This document shows positions 7,348-16,012 of a stretch of DNA of 64,000 bases, in pieces. Under the pieces are notes generated by a model that saw only the letters and a program-made list of their open reading frames with translations, ran no database searches and was not told where the DNA came from. The DNA lies in assembly GCA_963839955.1 (NCBI GenBank), contig CAWIXB010000001.1:186001-250000 (forward strand). Reading direction: 5' to 3'. Source of the stretch: CAWIXB01 sp963839955 (GTDB lineage Bacteria; Actinomycetota; Actinomycetes; JACCUZ01). A program made the translations under genes and the position numbers. The stretch's first letter is position 1. Every line of letters starts with the position of its first letter.

Positions 7348-8079
7348 TCAACTGTCGGCGGCCTGGCTCGCGCGCTCCCGCATCCGGTCGAGCACTCTCC
7401 TGGTCGTCCGGTCTTCGGCCTCCAGGCACCAGAGCGGAATGAGAGGCAGCGGCTGAGGCCCGTTGGAAGTGTCGATCAGCACCGTTGCGTCAGTGACGAC
7501 GGGACCGTCGACGATGTGCAGCCGAAGCTCGGCGCGAGGCATGAGCCAGGTCGACGTCGGATCGACCTCTGGATCGAGGAGACAGTCCGGGCGCGCGCTG
7601 CCGAGAACGTCGTGCCATGCGAAGAGTCCTTTCAACGCATCCGAGACCTTGTTGAGAACATCCGGGCGACGCGGGACGTGGAAGTCCATCCACGCGACAG
7701 GCACGGGGGCGCCCTGAGCCACTGCGGCCAGCGATCCTCCGAGGACCGCACCGGTCCCAGCCAGGCGCATCAGCGGGAGAAACGGCGAGAGGCCTTCCGT
7801 GGTCACTGTTCCCAGCCGTTTCGCCGCTGGCAAGCGCAGCAGCGCGTCGATCTCCTGATCCAGCCCCTGAAGCCGGGGCTCGAAAGCGACGGCGGGCTGG
7901 AGCCCCATGGGTGCGAGGAGCCGGTCGAGCACCTCGAGCTTCGGCAGCCGCTTGCCTCTCTCGATGTCGCCGATCGTGCTCTGCGGCACCCCCGACATGG
8001 CGCTGAGCCGCTCTTGCGTGAGCAGCCGCGCCTCTCGGGTCTCGCGCAGCAGCACGGCGATGTCGTCGAGGTCGTCCAT
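7348..8079 (-). CDS. XRE-family helix-turn-helix protein with unassigned C-terminal domain
   Basis: Residues about 8-65 of this 243-residue protein form a Cro/C1 helix-turn-helix (QERLSAMSGVPQSTIGDIER). The rest (about 80-243) is a domain I do not recognise; it contains the run VPVAWMDFHVPRRPDVL and an alpha/beta pattern. I prefer the ATG at 8079, just before the HTH; a longer in-frame start at 8256 would run through the upstream palindrome at 8200-8233. That palindrome is the obvious candidate operator. The two-domain layout resembles ligand-sensing or antitoxin-like regulators, but no toxin partner is adjacent. Confidence 0.7.
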   Translation of the reverse strand: MDDLDDIAVLLRETREARLLTQERLSAMSGVPQSTIGDIERGKRLPKLEVLDRLLAPMGLQPAVAFEPRLQGLDQEIDALLRLPAAKRLGTVTTEGLSPFLPLMRLAGTGAVLGGSLAAVAQGAPVPVAWMDFHVPRRPDVLNKVSDALKGLFAWHDVLGSARPDCLLDPEVDPTSTWLMPRAELRLHIVDGPVVTDATVLIDTSNGPQPLPLIPLWCLEAEDRTTRRVLDRMRERASQAADS

Positions 8080-8199
8080 CTTTCGAGGATGATCTGCACG
8101 GTCCGCACCGGCGGCCTGGCAAGAAAGCTGTGGACGAGCAGAACCTCCCGCCCGATGTGGACAAGCCGTCGTGCGGAGGGGGTGTCGCTCCAGAAGCCA

Positions 8200-8233
8200 A
8201 CCGGTAGGGCCGGTTATAACCGGTCCCACCGGT
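8200..8233. promoter_or_regulatory. 34-bp near-perfect palindrome with four ACCGGT-like half-sites
   Basis: Both ends are ACCGGT and the core is the perfect 14-bp palindrome CCGGTTATAACCGG (8210-8223). The two 17-bp halves differ at only two positions. It lies 121 bp upstream of the XRE gene start and 65 bp past the end of the SDR gene. The AT-rich centre TTATAA could also be a -10 element, which would place the operator on the promoter. The most likely ligand is the XRE protein itself. Confidence 0.55.
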
Positions 8234-8297
8234 AGAGGCGCGGAGAGGCTACCCATCCCCCGCCCGAATGCGGCTGCCGATCGCTGTTGGCGAGTCG

Positions 8298-9038
8298 TCA
8301 GGTGCGGTGCACGGGGTGCTGTGCGGCTTGCGCCAGCGGGCGTACGACGATGAGGTCGATGTCGACGTGCGGAGGGCGGGTCACGGACCAGGCGACGCAG
8401 TCGGCGATGTCGTCGGCGGTGAGCGGAGCGGCGACGCCTTCGTAGGTCTTGGCCGCCTTGTCCTTGTCGCCGCCGTAGCGGTTCAGCGCGAACTCCTCGG
8501 TTGCCACCATTCCCGGAGCGATCTCGCTGACGCGCACAGGCTGCCCGAGCAGCTCGAGGCGCAACGTCTCGGCCAGTGCGGTGGCACCGTGCTTGGCCGC
8601 CGTGTACCCACCGCCGCCTTCATAGACGATGCGACCCGCGGTCGAGCTGATCACGACGACGATGCCGGCGCCGCTGGCCACCAGTGACGGCAGCAGAGCC
8701 TGAGTGACGCGCAACACACCGAGCACGTTCACGTCGTACATCCGGCGCCAGTCCTCGGGGTCGGCCTCCGCGACGGGAGCCATGTCATAGGCGCCGCCTG
8801 CGTTGTTCACCAGTACCCGGCAGTCCGTGACCTCCGCGGCCAGCGCTGCAACCGACTCCTTGGACGTCACATCGAGGGTGATCGGCCGGGCGCCGATCTC
8901 CGCGCACAGCGCGTCGAGGCGGTCGCGTCGACGGGCGGCAGCCACGACGTCGTACCCCTCTGTGACGAGACGCCGGGCCGTGGCGGCGCCGATGCCGCTG
9001 CTGGCTCCGGTCACGACGGCGGTTCCTCGGGAGGCCAT
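8298..9038 (-). CDS. SDR-family NAD(P)-dependent oxidoreductase
   Basis: A 246-residue classical short-chain dehydrogenase. The cofactor motif TGASSGIG is at residues 10-17, the NNAGG structural motif is present, and the catalytic Ser, Tyr and Lys lie in ISSTAGRI and the YTAAK motif. An Arg-rich stretch after beta-2 (AARRRDR) suggests NADP(H). It is close to the SDR group annotated as clavaldehyde or serine dehydrogenase-like (YdfG), but substrate is not certain. The ATG at 9038 is chosen because it gives the standard N-terminus; it is divergent from mshA with a gap of about 90 bp. Confidence 0.85.
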   Translation of the reverse strand: MASRGTAVVTGASSGIGAATARRLVTEGYDVVAAARRRDRLDALCAEIGARPITLDVTSKESVAALAAEVTDCRVLVNNAGGAYDMAPVAEADPEDWRRMYDVNVLGVLRVTQALLPSLVASGAGIVVVISSTAGRIVYEGGGGYTAAKHGATALAETLRLELLGQPVRVSEIAPGMVATEEFALNRYGGDKDKAAKTYEGVAAPLTADDIADCVAWSVTRPPHVDIDLIVVRPLAQAAQHPVHRT

Positions 9039-9127
9039 GTCCCCATCTTGCCGGGTTGGCCGGCCGGGGAATCGGGCAGGCTCGTCCGGGGTTTGCAGGA
9101 GTGAGGACACGGAGGTGCAAGCAACCC

Positions 9128-10423
9128 ATGACCGTTCTGCCGGTCCGTCGACGCATGCCGCGACGGGTGGCCATGCTCAGCGTGCACACCTCGCCGCTGG
9201 ACCAGCCGGGCACGGGCGACGCCGGGGGAATGAACGTCTACGTCGTCGAGCTCTCCCGTCGCCTTGCCGCGCTGGGCGTCGAGGTCGACATCATCACCCG
9301 CGCCACGAGCGGAGGCCTCGACCCCGTCATCGAGCTCGCGCCCGGGGTGAACGTCCGGCACGTGTCCGCAGGTCCGCTCGAGGGACTCGCCAAGGAAGAC
9401 CTGCCGGCCCAGCTCTGCGCCTTCACCTCTGGTGTCATGCGCATCGAGGCCATGCGCGAGCCCGGGTGGTACGACCTGGTCCACTCCCACTACTGGCTCT
9501 CGGGGCAGGTCGGCTGGCTCGCCGCCGAGCGCTGGGACGTGCCGCTGATCCACTCCATGCACACGATGGCCAAGGTCAAGAACCTCACGCTCGCCGACGG
9601 CGACACCCCTGAGCCGCTGGCCCGGGCGATCGGCGAGGCCCAGGTCGTCGAGGTGGCCGATCGACTGGTCGCGAGCACCGACGAAGAGTTCACCCACCTC
9701 GTCGACCTCTACGACGCTGACCCCGACCGTGTCGCAGTCGTGCCGCCCGGCGTGGACCTCGACCTCTTCCGCCCCGGCTCGCACGCGGCCGCACGACGGC
9801 GTCTCGGCGTACCCGAAGACGCGGCGATGCTGCTCTTCGTCGGCCGGATCCAGCCGCTCAAGGCCCCGGACGTGCTGTTGCGCGCCGTCGCGCGGTTGCT
9901 TCGCGAGGCACCGTCGCTGGCGCAGCGACTGGTCGTCGGGATCGTCGGTGGCCCGTCCGGCTCCGGACTCGCCCATCCCGACTCGTTGCAGGCGCTGGCC
10001 CGCCAGCTCGGCGTCGAGCACGTCGTGCGTTTCGCGGCACCGGTGGCGCAGACTGATCTGCCCGACTGGTACGCCGCGTCCGACCTGACCGTGGTGCCGT
10101 CCTACAGCGAGTCGTTCGGGCTCGTGGCGCTCGAGTCGCAGGCCGCCGGAACACCCGTCGTGGCAGCCCGCGTCGGCGGGCTGAGCACGGCAGTCCGTGA
10201 CGGTGTCTCCGGGGTGCTGGTGGACGGCCACGACCCGCGGGACTATGCACGGGTGCTCGGCGACCTGCTCACCGATCCTCGCCGGCGCGCCGAGCTGGGC
10301 CGCGGCGCGTTGCGCAACGCTGCTCGCTTCGGCTGGTCAGCGACCGCGGCCGGGATGCTCGACGTCTACTCCGACGCCCTCACCGAGCACGCCTTTCCCC
10401 GCACGATCGCTGTCGGGCGTTGA
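9128..10423 (+). CDS. mshA: D-inositol-3-phosphate glycosyltransferase MshA (mycothiol biosynthesis)
   Basis: This GT4-family enzyme (431 residues) transfers GlcNAc from UDP-GlcNAc to 1D-myo-inositol 3-phosphate, the first step of mycothiol synthesis. Diagnostic stretches are HTSPLDQPGTGDAGGMNVYV near the N-terminus, IHSMHTMAKVKN, and the C-terminal sugar-nucleotide region SYSESFGLVALESQAAGTPV. Mycothiol is restricted to actinobacteria, which supports the host assignment. A GGAGG lies upstream of the ATG at 9128. The ybjN gene follows with a 4-base overlap, then gpmA, the same order as in mycobacteria. Confidence 0.96.
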   Translation: MTVLPVRRRMPRRVAMLSVHTSPLDQPGTGDAGGMNVYVVELSRRLAALGVEVDIITRATSGGLDPVIELAPGVNVRHVSAGPLEGLAKEDLPAQLCAFTSGVMRIEAMREPGWYDLVHSHYWLSGQVGWLAAERWDVPLIHSMHTMAKVKNLTLADGDTPEPLARAIGEAQVVEVADRLVASTDEEFTHLVDLYDADPDRVAVVPPGVDLDLFRPGSHAAARRRLGVPEDAAMLLFVGRIQPLKAPDVLLRAVARLLREAPSLAQRLVVGIVGGPSGSGLAHPDSLQALARQLGVEHVVRFAAPVAQTDLPDWYAASDLTVVPSYSESFGLVALESQAAGTPVVAARVGGLSTAVRDGVSGVLVDGHDPRDYARVLGDLLTDPRRRAELGRGALRNAARFGWSATAAGMLDVYSDALTEHAFPRTIAVGR

Positions 10424-10917
10424 CCGAACCGGTCACGGTTCTGCGTGCCGCGCTGTCCGCGGCCGACCTCATGTACGAGGAGCCGACGCCCGGCACGTTC
10501 GTCGTCGAGATGCCCGGCGAACGCAAGCTCAAGACGACCGCGTCCTTGGTCGTCGGCGCCCACAGCCTGTCGGTCAATGCGTTCGTCGCCCGCCGCCCGG
10601 ACGAGAACCACGAGGCGGTCTACCGCTGGCTGCTCGAGCGCAACACCCGGATGTACGCCGTGGCCTTCGCCGTAGACCACCTCGGTGACATCTACCTGTC
10701 CGGCCACCTGCCCCTGCACGCGGTCACCGAGGCCGAGGTCGACCGGCTGCTCGGCTCGGTGCTGGAGTACGCGGACGCCGCGTTCAACTCCATCCTGGAG
10801 CTCGGTTTCGCGACCTCGATCCGCAGGGAGTGGGCCTGGCGGCACCTGCGCGGTGAGTCGACGCGCAACTTGGCGGCCTTCCGCCACCTCGACCCGGGCG
10901 CCGACCGGGACGGTTGA
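10420..10917 (+). CDS. YbjN domain-containing protein
   Basis: The 165-residue protein has a YbjN fold resembling type III secretion chaperones. Its start is a TTG overlapping the mshA stop. It corresponds to the small conserved gene between mshA and gpm1 in mycobacteria (Rv0487 type). The function is unknown; conserved features include the ERKLKTTASL and RNTRMYAVAF stretches. No signal peptide or membrane segment. Confidence 0.85.
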   Translation: MTEPVTVLRAALSAADLMYEEPTPGTFVVEMPGERKLKTTASLVVGAHSLSVNAFVARRPDENHEAVYRWLLERNTRMYAVAFAVDHLGDIYLSGHLPLHAVTEAEVDRLLGSVLEYADAAFNSILELGFATSIRREWAWRHLRGESTRNLAAFRHLDPGADRDG

Positions 10918-10936
10918 CCTGGCAGGCTGACGCGCC

Positions 10937-11686
10937 ATGGGTGAGCACACGCTGGTCCTGCTCCGGCACGGGCAGAGCGACTGGAACGAGAAGAACCTCT
11001 TCACCGGATGGGTCGACGTGGGCCTCACCGCCCGGGGCGAGGCCGAGGCACGACGCGGCGGCGAGCTGCTGGTTGAGCGCAACCTGCTGCCCGACGTCGT
11101 GCACACGTCGGTGCTGCGCCGCGCGATCCGCACCGCCGAGATCACCTTGGACACCGCCGACCGGCTCTGGTTGCCGGTGCGGCGCAGCTGGCGGCTCAAC
11201 GAACGCCACTACGGCGCGCTGCAGGGCAAGAACAAGAAGCAGACGATGGAGGAGTTCGGCGAGGAGCAGTTCATGCTCTGGCGCCGGTCCTACGACACCC
11301 CGCCGCCGCCGATCGCCGACGGCGACGAGTTCTCGCAGGTCGGGCATGCCCAGTACGCCGACCTGCCCGACGAGGCGCAGCCACGAACCGAGTGCCTGGC
11401 CGACGTCGTCGTACGGATGCTGCCCTACTGGTACGACGCGATCGTGCCCGACCTGCGGGCCGGCCACGCCGTGCTCGTGGCCGCGCACGGAAACTCGCTG
11501 CGCGCCCTGGTCAAGCATCTCGACGGCATCTCCGACGAGGACATCACCGGCCTCAACATCCCGACGGGTATCCCGCTGGTCTACCGCCTCGACGACGACA
11601 TGCGTCCGCTGGCGAAGGGTGGGGAGTACCTCGACGCGGAGGCGGCAGCCGCCTCGATCGAGGCGGTCAAGAACCAGGGCCGCTGA
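10937..11686 (+). CDS. gpmA: 2,3-bisphosphoglycerate-dependent phosphoglycerate mutase
   Basis: A 249-residue glycolytic enzyme interconverting 3- and 2-phosphoglycerate. The phosphohistidine motif LLRHGQSDWN is at residues 7-16, the second histidine is in AAHGNSLR, and the substrate loop ERHYGALQGKNK is intact. Length is normal for dPGM. It stands third in the mshA-ybjN-gpmA run, and its stop is one base from the end of convergent phoU. Confidence 0.95.
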   Translation: MGEHTLVLLRHGQSDWNEKNLFTGWVDVGLTARGEAEARRGGELLVERNLLPDVVHTSVLRRAIRTAEITLDTADRLWLPVRRSWRLNERHYGALQGKNKKQTMEEFGEEQFMLWRRSYDTPPPPIADGDEFSQVGHAQYADLPDEAQPRTECLADVVVRMLPYWYDAIVPDLRAGHAVLVAAHGNSLRALVKHLDGISDEDITGLNIPTGIPLVYRLDDDMRPLAKGGEYLDAEAAAASIEAVKNQGR

Positions 11687-11687
11687 C

Positions 11688-12349
11688 CTACCACGTGCCG
11701 GTCAGCTCCTCGGCCCGTCGGCCAGTGACGAGGAAGACGACCCGGCCGGCGACCGAGACCGCGTGGTCGGCGAAACGCTCGTAGTAGCGCCCGATGGCTG
11801 TCACGTCGATGGCCGCCTCGACGCCGTAGGGCGAGGCGGGGTCGAGCAGGGCGGTGAACAGCGCCCGGTGCAGCCGGTCCATCTCGTCGTCGTCCTGCTC
11901 GAGCTCGAGCGCGGCCGTCACGTCCTGCGACGCGATGACAAGGCCGGCCTTGGCGACGAGCCGCTCGGCCACGCCGCCCATCTCGATCACCGTCGGGCGG
12001 AGGGCGTCGGGGACGGCTGACTCGGGGAGCGCCGGCGCGCCACTCTCGCGACATGGCGGGCGAGGTCGCCCATCCGCTCGAGGTCGGCGCTCATCCGCAG
12101 GCTGGTCACGATGGTGCGCAGGTCGCTCGCCACGGGCTGCTGACGGGCCAGCAGGTCGAGCGCCCGCTCGTCGAGCTCGTCGCGGCGCGCATTCACCGCG
12201 TCGTCTGCCGCGATCACGCTCTCGGCCAGGGCCAGGTCGGCGTTCAGGAGCGCCGTGGAGGCGCGGCTGATCGCCGAGCCCACCAACTTGGTCATATCGA
12301 CCAGGTGCTCGGACAGGATGTCGAGCTCCTCGTGGTACGCGTCGCGCAT
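11688..12349 (-). pseudogene. phoU: phoU, phosphate signalling regulator, one frameshift
   Basis: The N-terminal 110 residues (start MRDAYHEELD) and the C-terminal 105 residues are both clear PhoU but lie in different frames. The break is near 12024-12029: the frame reads into RRRSPSQP where the family has R-x-R-Y-PESAVP, and adding one base would restore the frame. PhoU normally restrains phosphate signalling through the Pst transporter and the SenX3-RegX3 pair encoded next door. With such a common housekeeping gene, a missed base in a CCCC run is as likely as a real mutation. If real, phosphate-response genes should be constitutively on. Confidence 0.8.
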
Positions 12350-12391
12350 GTGCTACCTCTCGCCGGGAACGGTCGCAGCGTGGCAGAGCCG

Positions 12392-12420
12392 GCTGAACGG
12401 TTGCCCGCTTGAAGATGAAC
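12392..12420 (-). promoter_or_regulatory. PHO-box-like direct repeats upstream of phoU
   Basis: On the minus strand, GTTCATC (12420-12414) and GTTCAGC (12398-12392) are repeated 22 bp apart, exactly two of the 11-bp periods seen in actinobacterial PhoP/RegX3 boxes (GTTCACC repeats). The middle repeat is degenerate. The site is about 43-71 bp upstream of phoU, opposite senX3. Confidence 0.4.
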
Positions 12421-12492
12421 AGTCGGAGAAGCACCACGCTCGGCAGCCCTCGAGCGGCGGCTGCCGCCCGGAGCCCGGCCTACGATCGTCGC

Positions 12493-13677
12493 GTGGACGA
12501 GCAAGTGCTCGCGGCGGTAGCCGGGCTGGTGGGCCTGCTGACCGGCGCTCTGGCCACCCTCGCCTTCCGCGCCAGTGAGCGCGAGCAGGCAGGAGACAGC
12601 AAGGGTGAGCCGTCGGGACCGGCACCGGCGCTGCCGCCGGGGGTGGCCGACGTCCTGGCCGTGCTGCGCTCCTCCGCCGTGGTCCTGGACGCCGACGACG
12701 AGGTGGTGCGGGCCAGCCCGGCGGCGTACTCCTTCGGCATCGTGCGGGACGACCGGCTGGTCGCCGGCGACCTGCTCGAGCTGGCACGGGCGGTGCGCCG
12801 CGACGGCGAGATCCGCGAGGCGGAGCTCGAGGTCGCCCTCGGTCCGCTTGGCCGGGGCACGCGCTCGGTCTACGCCCGGGTGGCCCCACTGGGTTCCGCG
12901 CTGGTCCTGGTGCTGGTCGAGGACCACACCGAGGCGCGCCGGGTCGATGCGATCCGCCGCGACTTCGTCGCGAACGTGAGCCACGAGCTCAAGACCCCGG
13001 TCGGGGGGCTGCTGCTGCTCTCCGAGGCGCTGGTCGAGGCAGCCGACGACCCGGAGGCGGTACGCCGGTTCGCGGGCCGGATGCAGCACGAGGCAGGGCG
13101 ACTCTCCCGGTTGGTCCAGGAGGTGGTCGAGCTGTCGAGGCTGCAGTGGGACGACCCCCTGCACGAGCCGGAGGACGTCGAGCTCGACGCCGTGGTGGCC
13201 GAGGTCGTCGACCGCAGCCGGCTGACGGCCGAGGCCCGCGCGATCACCGTCGTCGGAGCCGGGCAGCGCGGACTCGTTGCGCGGGGCGACTCCGGCCAGC
13301 TGGTCATGGCACTGGGCAACCTGGTCGACAACGCAGTCCGCTACAGCCCCGACGGCACCCGCGTGACGGTCGCCAGCCGTCAGGGAGAGGACGTGCCGGG
13401 CCGGCGCGCCGGCATCGTCGAGATCAGCGTGACCGACGAGGGTCCCGGCATCGCCGAGAAGGAGCGCGACCGCATCTTCGAGCGCTTCTACCGCGTCGAT
13501 GCAGCCCGGTCGCGTCGCACCGGTGGGACCGGTCTCGGTCTGGCCATCGTCAAGCACGTTGCCGCTGTGCACGGCGGCGACGTCACGGTCTGGAGCGTCG
13601 AAGGCTCCGGGTCGACCTTCACCATGCGGCTGCCTGCGGCGTCCGCTCCCACCCCTACCGTCAAGGAGACCGCGTGA
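12493..13677 (+). CDS. senX3: Sensor histidine kinase SenX3
   Basis: The 394-residue kinase begins at GTG with one N-terminal membrane segment (residues about 6-26), then a PAS-like region, the dimerisation helix with His164 in NVSHELKTP, and the ATPase domain with N-box NLVDNAVRYS, DEGPGI, and GTGLGLAIVKHVAAVHGG. It senses phosphate limitation via PhoU/Pst and phosphorylates RegX3. The overlap of its TGA with the regX3 GTG fits translational coupling. It is divergent from phoU, as in mycobacteria. The start at 12493 gives the normal N-terminus; an upstream ATG at 12409 adds only low-complexity sequence. Confidence 0.95.
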   Translation: MDEQVLAAVAGLVGLLTGALATLAFRASEREQAGDSKGEPSGPAPALPPGVADVLAVLRSSAVVLDADDEVVRASPAAYSFGIVRDDRLVAGDLLELARAVRRDGEIREAELEVALGPLGRGTRSVYARVAPLGSALVLVLVEDHTEARRVDAIRRDFVANVSHELKTPVGGLLLLSEALVEAADDPEAVRRFAGRMQHEAGRLSRLVQEVVELSRLQWDDPLHEPEDVELDAVVAEVVDRSRLTAEARAITVVGAGQRGLVARGDSGQLVMALGNLVDNAVRYSPDGTRVTVASRQGEDVPGRRAGIVEISVTDEGPGIAEKERDRIFERFYRVDAARSRRTGGTGLGLAIVKHVAAVHGGDVTVWSVEGSGSTFTMRLPAASAPTPTVKETA

Positions 13678-14354
13678 CCCGCATCCTGGTCGTCGAGGAC
13701 GAAGAGTCGCTGAGCGACCCGCTGTCCTACATGCTGCGCAAGGAAGGCTTCGAGGTCGCGCTCGCCGCGACCGGACCGGAAGGGCTCGAGCAGTTCGACC
13801 GGCACGGCGCCGACCTCGTGCTGCTCGACCTCATGCTGCCCGGCCTGTCCGGGACCGAGGTCTGCCGCAGGCTGCGCGCCCGTTCGACCGTCCCGGTGAT
13901 CATGCTGACGGCCAAAGACAGCGAGGTCGACAAGGTCGTCGGCCTCGAGCTCGGCGCCGACGACTACGTGACGAAGCCCTACGCCGCCCGCGAGCTGGTG
14001 GCCCGCATCCGCGCGGTGTTGCGCCGCCACGGTGAGCAGGAGGAGCCCGCCTCGGCGGCGATCGAGGCCGGACCGGTCCGCATGGACATCGACCGCCATG
14101 TCGTCAGCGTCGCCGGCCAGACAGTCAACATGCCGCTCAAGGAGTTCGAGCTGCTCGAGCTGCTGCTTCGCAACGCGGGGCGGGTCCTCACCCGAGCCCA
14201 GCTCATCGACCGGGTGTGGGGCGCGGACTACGTCGGGGACACCAAGACCCTCGACGTGCATGTGAAGCGCCTCCGCGCCAAGGTCGAGCCCGACCCGGCA
14301 GCGCCGAAGTACCTGGTGACCGTGCGGGGGCTGGGCTACAAGTTCGAGGCCTAG
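13674..14354 (+). CDS. regX3: Response regulator RegX3
   Basis: A 226-residue OmpR/PhoB-type response regulator. The receiver domain has Asp52 in LVLLDLMLPG, Thr in MLTAKD and Lys in VTKPYA. The winged helix C-terminal domain includes PLKEFELLELLLRNAGRVLTR and YLVTVRGLGYKFE. It activates phosphate-starvation genes and is expected to bind GTTCAC-type repeats. GTG start overlaps the senX3 stop; its last four bases overlap the convergent lpqE gene. Confidence 0.96.
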   Translation: MTRILVVEDEESLSDPLSYMLRKEGFEVALAATGPEGLEQFDRHGADLVLLDLMLPGLSGTEVCRRLRARSTVPVIMLTAKDSEVDKVVGLELGADDYVTKPYAARELVARIRAVLRRHGEQEEPASAAIEAGPVRMDIDRHVVSVAGQTVNMPLKEFELLELLLRNAGRVLTRAQLIDRVWGADYVGDTKTLDVHVKRLRAKVEPDPAAPKYLVTVRGLGYKFEA

Positions 14355-14968
14355 CCGGGGGTTGCGTCCTCGCCCGACGGTGTCGGCGAGTTGGTGCCCG
14401 TAGCCGTGCCGCTGGGGCTCGGCCCGATGTTCGTCGGTGGCACAGACGGCGGCGGTGACGACGTGTCGGAAGGGCTGGCCTGGGCGCCGGACGTCAGCGT
14501 CGCGTAGGGACCTTCCGCGGCCACGACGACCGTGCGCAGGGTGATGGGCTCGACGCTGTCGAAACGCAGCTGGAGCCGGATCGACTGGCCCGGAGTTGCC
14601 TCCAGCCCGGTGATCGTCGCCGACAGGTCGGTGCCCGCGCCGAAGGTCACCGCCTCACCGGGCGGCAGCTCGCCGTCGCCGGTCAGCTCGACGGTGCCCG
14701 ACCCGGCGGTGATGTCGGTCAGCTGCTCCGCTCGGTCTCCCCGGTTGACGATCGTCATGCTGATGACCCCGGTGTCGCCGTCCTCACCGCCGACGACCAG
14801 GGCGTTGAGCACGCGGATCGGCCCCGAGTCGGCGAGCAGGCCGTCGGACGGCGCGTACTGCTTGCCGGTGGTCGAGTTGAAGCCGGCCGAGCAGCCGACC
14901 GTCACCAGAAGAACGCCGATGACGAGGGCGGCAGACGCGACGTGGCGCGGGCGGCGCAGGCTCAGCAT
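14351..14968 (-). CDS. LpqE-like lipoprotein
   Basis: A 205-residue exported lipoprotein: signal peptide with lipobox VTVGC (Cys26), a beta-rich domain resembling PCu(A)C-like copper chaperone folds (residues about 35-165), and a Ser/Pro/Thr-rich tail that may span cell wall. The location beside carD, ispF and cysS matches LpqE of mycobacteria (Rv3584 neighbourhood). The usual His/Met copper motif of PCu(A)C proteins is not evident, so metal binding is doubtful. Confidence 0.78.
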   Translation of the reverse strand: MLSLRRPRHVASAALVIGVLLVTVGCSAGFNSTTGKQYAPSDGLLADSGPIRVLNALVVGGEDGDTGVISMTIVNRGDRAEQLTDITAGSGTVELTGDGELPPGEAVTFGAGTDLSATITGLEATPGQSIRLQLRFDSVEPITLRTVVVAAEGPYATLTSGAQASPSDTSSPPPSVPPTNIGPSPSGTATGTNSPTPSGEDATPG

Positions 14969-15022
14969 GGCGCACAGCGTAGCGACGAGGGTGGGTGTCG
15001 CGAGGCAGGTGTCGCCGGTCGC

Positions 15023-15853
15023 TCAGGTGAGTTCCGTGCCGCGCGCGACGAGCAGCGCGACGGTCACGACGGCGGTGGCGATCGCGAGCAGGAACGGCGT
15101 ACGGTCGCCACTCCCGCGTCCCCGTCTGGGGAGAGCGGCCAGCACGGCCAGGACGACGGCGAGCGCCAGTCCGGCGTACGACCAGGCCGGTGGCCGGCCC
15201 GGCGGCGCGAAAGTGACGACCGCCGCCGCGCCGGCGAGCAGCAGGGCCCCGAGCCCACGGGCCCGCGCCGCACCCAGGCGGTGGGGGAAGCCGCGCACTC
15301 CGGCCGCCAGGTCGTCGTCGAGGTCGGGCAGCACGTTGAGGCAGTGGGCGCCGACCCCGAGCAGGGACCCGGCGGCGACCACCCACCACGCCGGCCAGGG
15401 GTGCCCGGGCAGGCCCAGGGCGATGAAGGCAGGGAGCAGGCCGAAGCTCACCGCGTAGGGCTGCCAGGACAGGGCCGTCCGCTTGAGGCCGAGGTTGTAG
15501 GCCCACCCGCCGGCCACGGCGACGAGGTGGCAGAGGCCGGCGCGCCAGCCGCTGGCGAACGACAGGGGCACGCAGGCCAGGACCGCGGTCACAGTGGCGG
15601 TAGCGACGACGCGCTCGGTGATGCTGCCCGTCGCGAGGGGCTTGTCGCGACGGCCCGCGGCGCGGTCGCGGCGTGCGTCGATCAGGTCGTTCGACCACCC
15701 GATCGAGAGCTGCCCGGTGAGCACTGCGGCCCCGACCAGCAGGCACCCCACGGCGTCGCGACCCGACGTCGCCGCGACGGCAGTGGCCAGTGCGGTCACC
15801 GCCACGGTGGGCTCCGGATGTGCCGCGCGAACGAGTGCGGCGGCGCGGTGCAC
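15023..15853 (-). CDS. UbiA-family prenyltransferase
   Basis: The 276-residue protein has about seven or eight membrane segments and the first Asp-rich motif NDLIDARRD (about residues 55-63) of UbiA-type aromatic prenyltransferases, with the second motif near DLDDDLAAG. These enzymes attach an isoprenoid chain to an aromatic or sugar acceptor using Mg2+. No quinone gene is adjacent, so the acceptor is unknown. It is transcribed in the same direction as lpqE, divergent from carD. Confidence 0.85.
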   Translation of the reverse strand: MHRAAALVRAAHPEPTVAVTALATAVAATSGRDAVGCLLVGAAVLTGQLSIGWSNDLIDARRDRAAGRRDKPLATGSITERVVATATVTAVLACVPLSFASGWRAGLCHLVAVAGGWAYNLGLKRTALSWQPYAVSFGLLPAFIALGLPGHPWPAWWVVAAGSLLGVGAHCLNVLPDLDDDLAAGVRGFPHRLGAARARGLGALLLAGAAAVVTFAPPGRPPAWSYAGLALAVVLAVLAALPRRGRGSGDRTPFLLAIATAVVTVALLVARGTELT

Positions 15854-16012
15854 GCGGTCAGTATGCCGACGTCACAGCTCTCGCGCAGGACCTCGGAGAT
15901 GCATGAAATCTGGCTGCTGTCAAGGCCGTGACCTGCACAAACGCTTTCCCCGACGATCCAGAGGAGCCGTCACCGCGTGTTACTCTTGAGGTCGCGAAAG
16001 GGGTCTTCTGAT

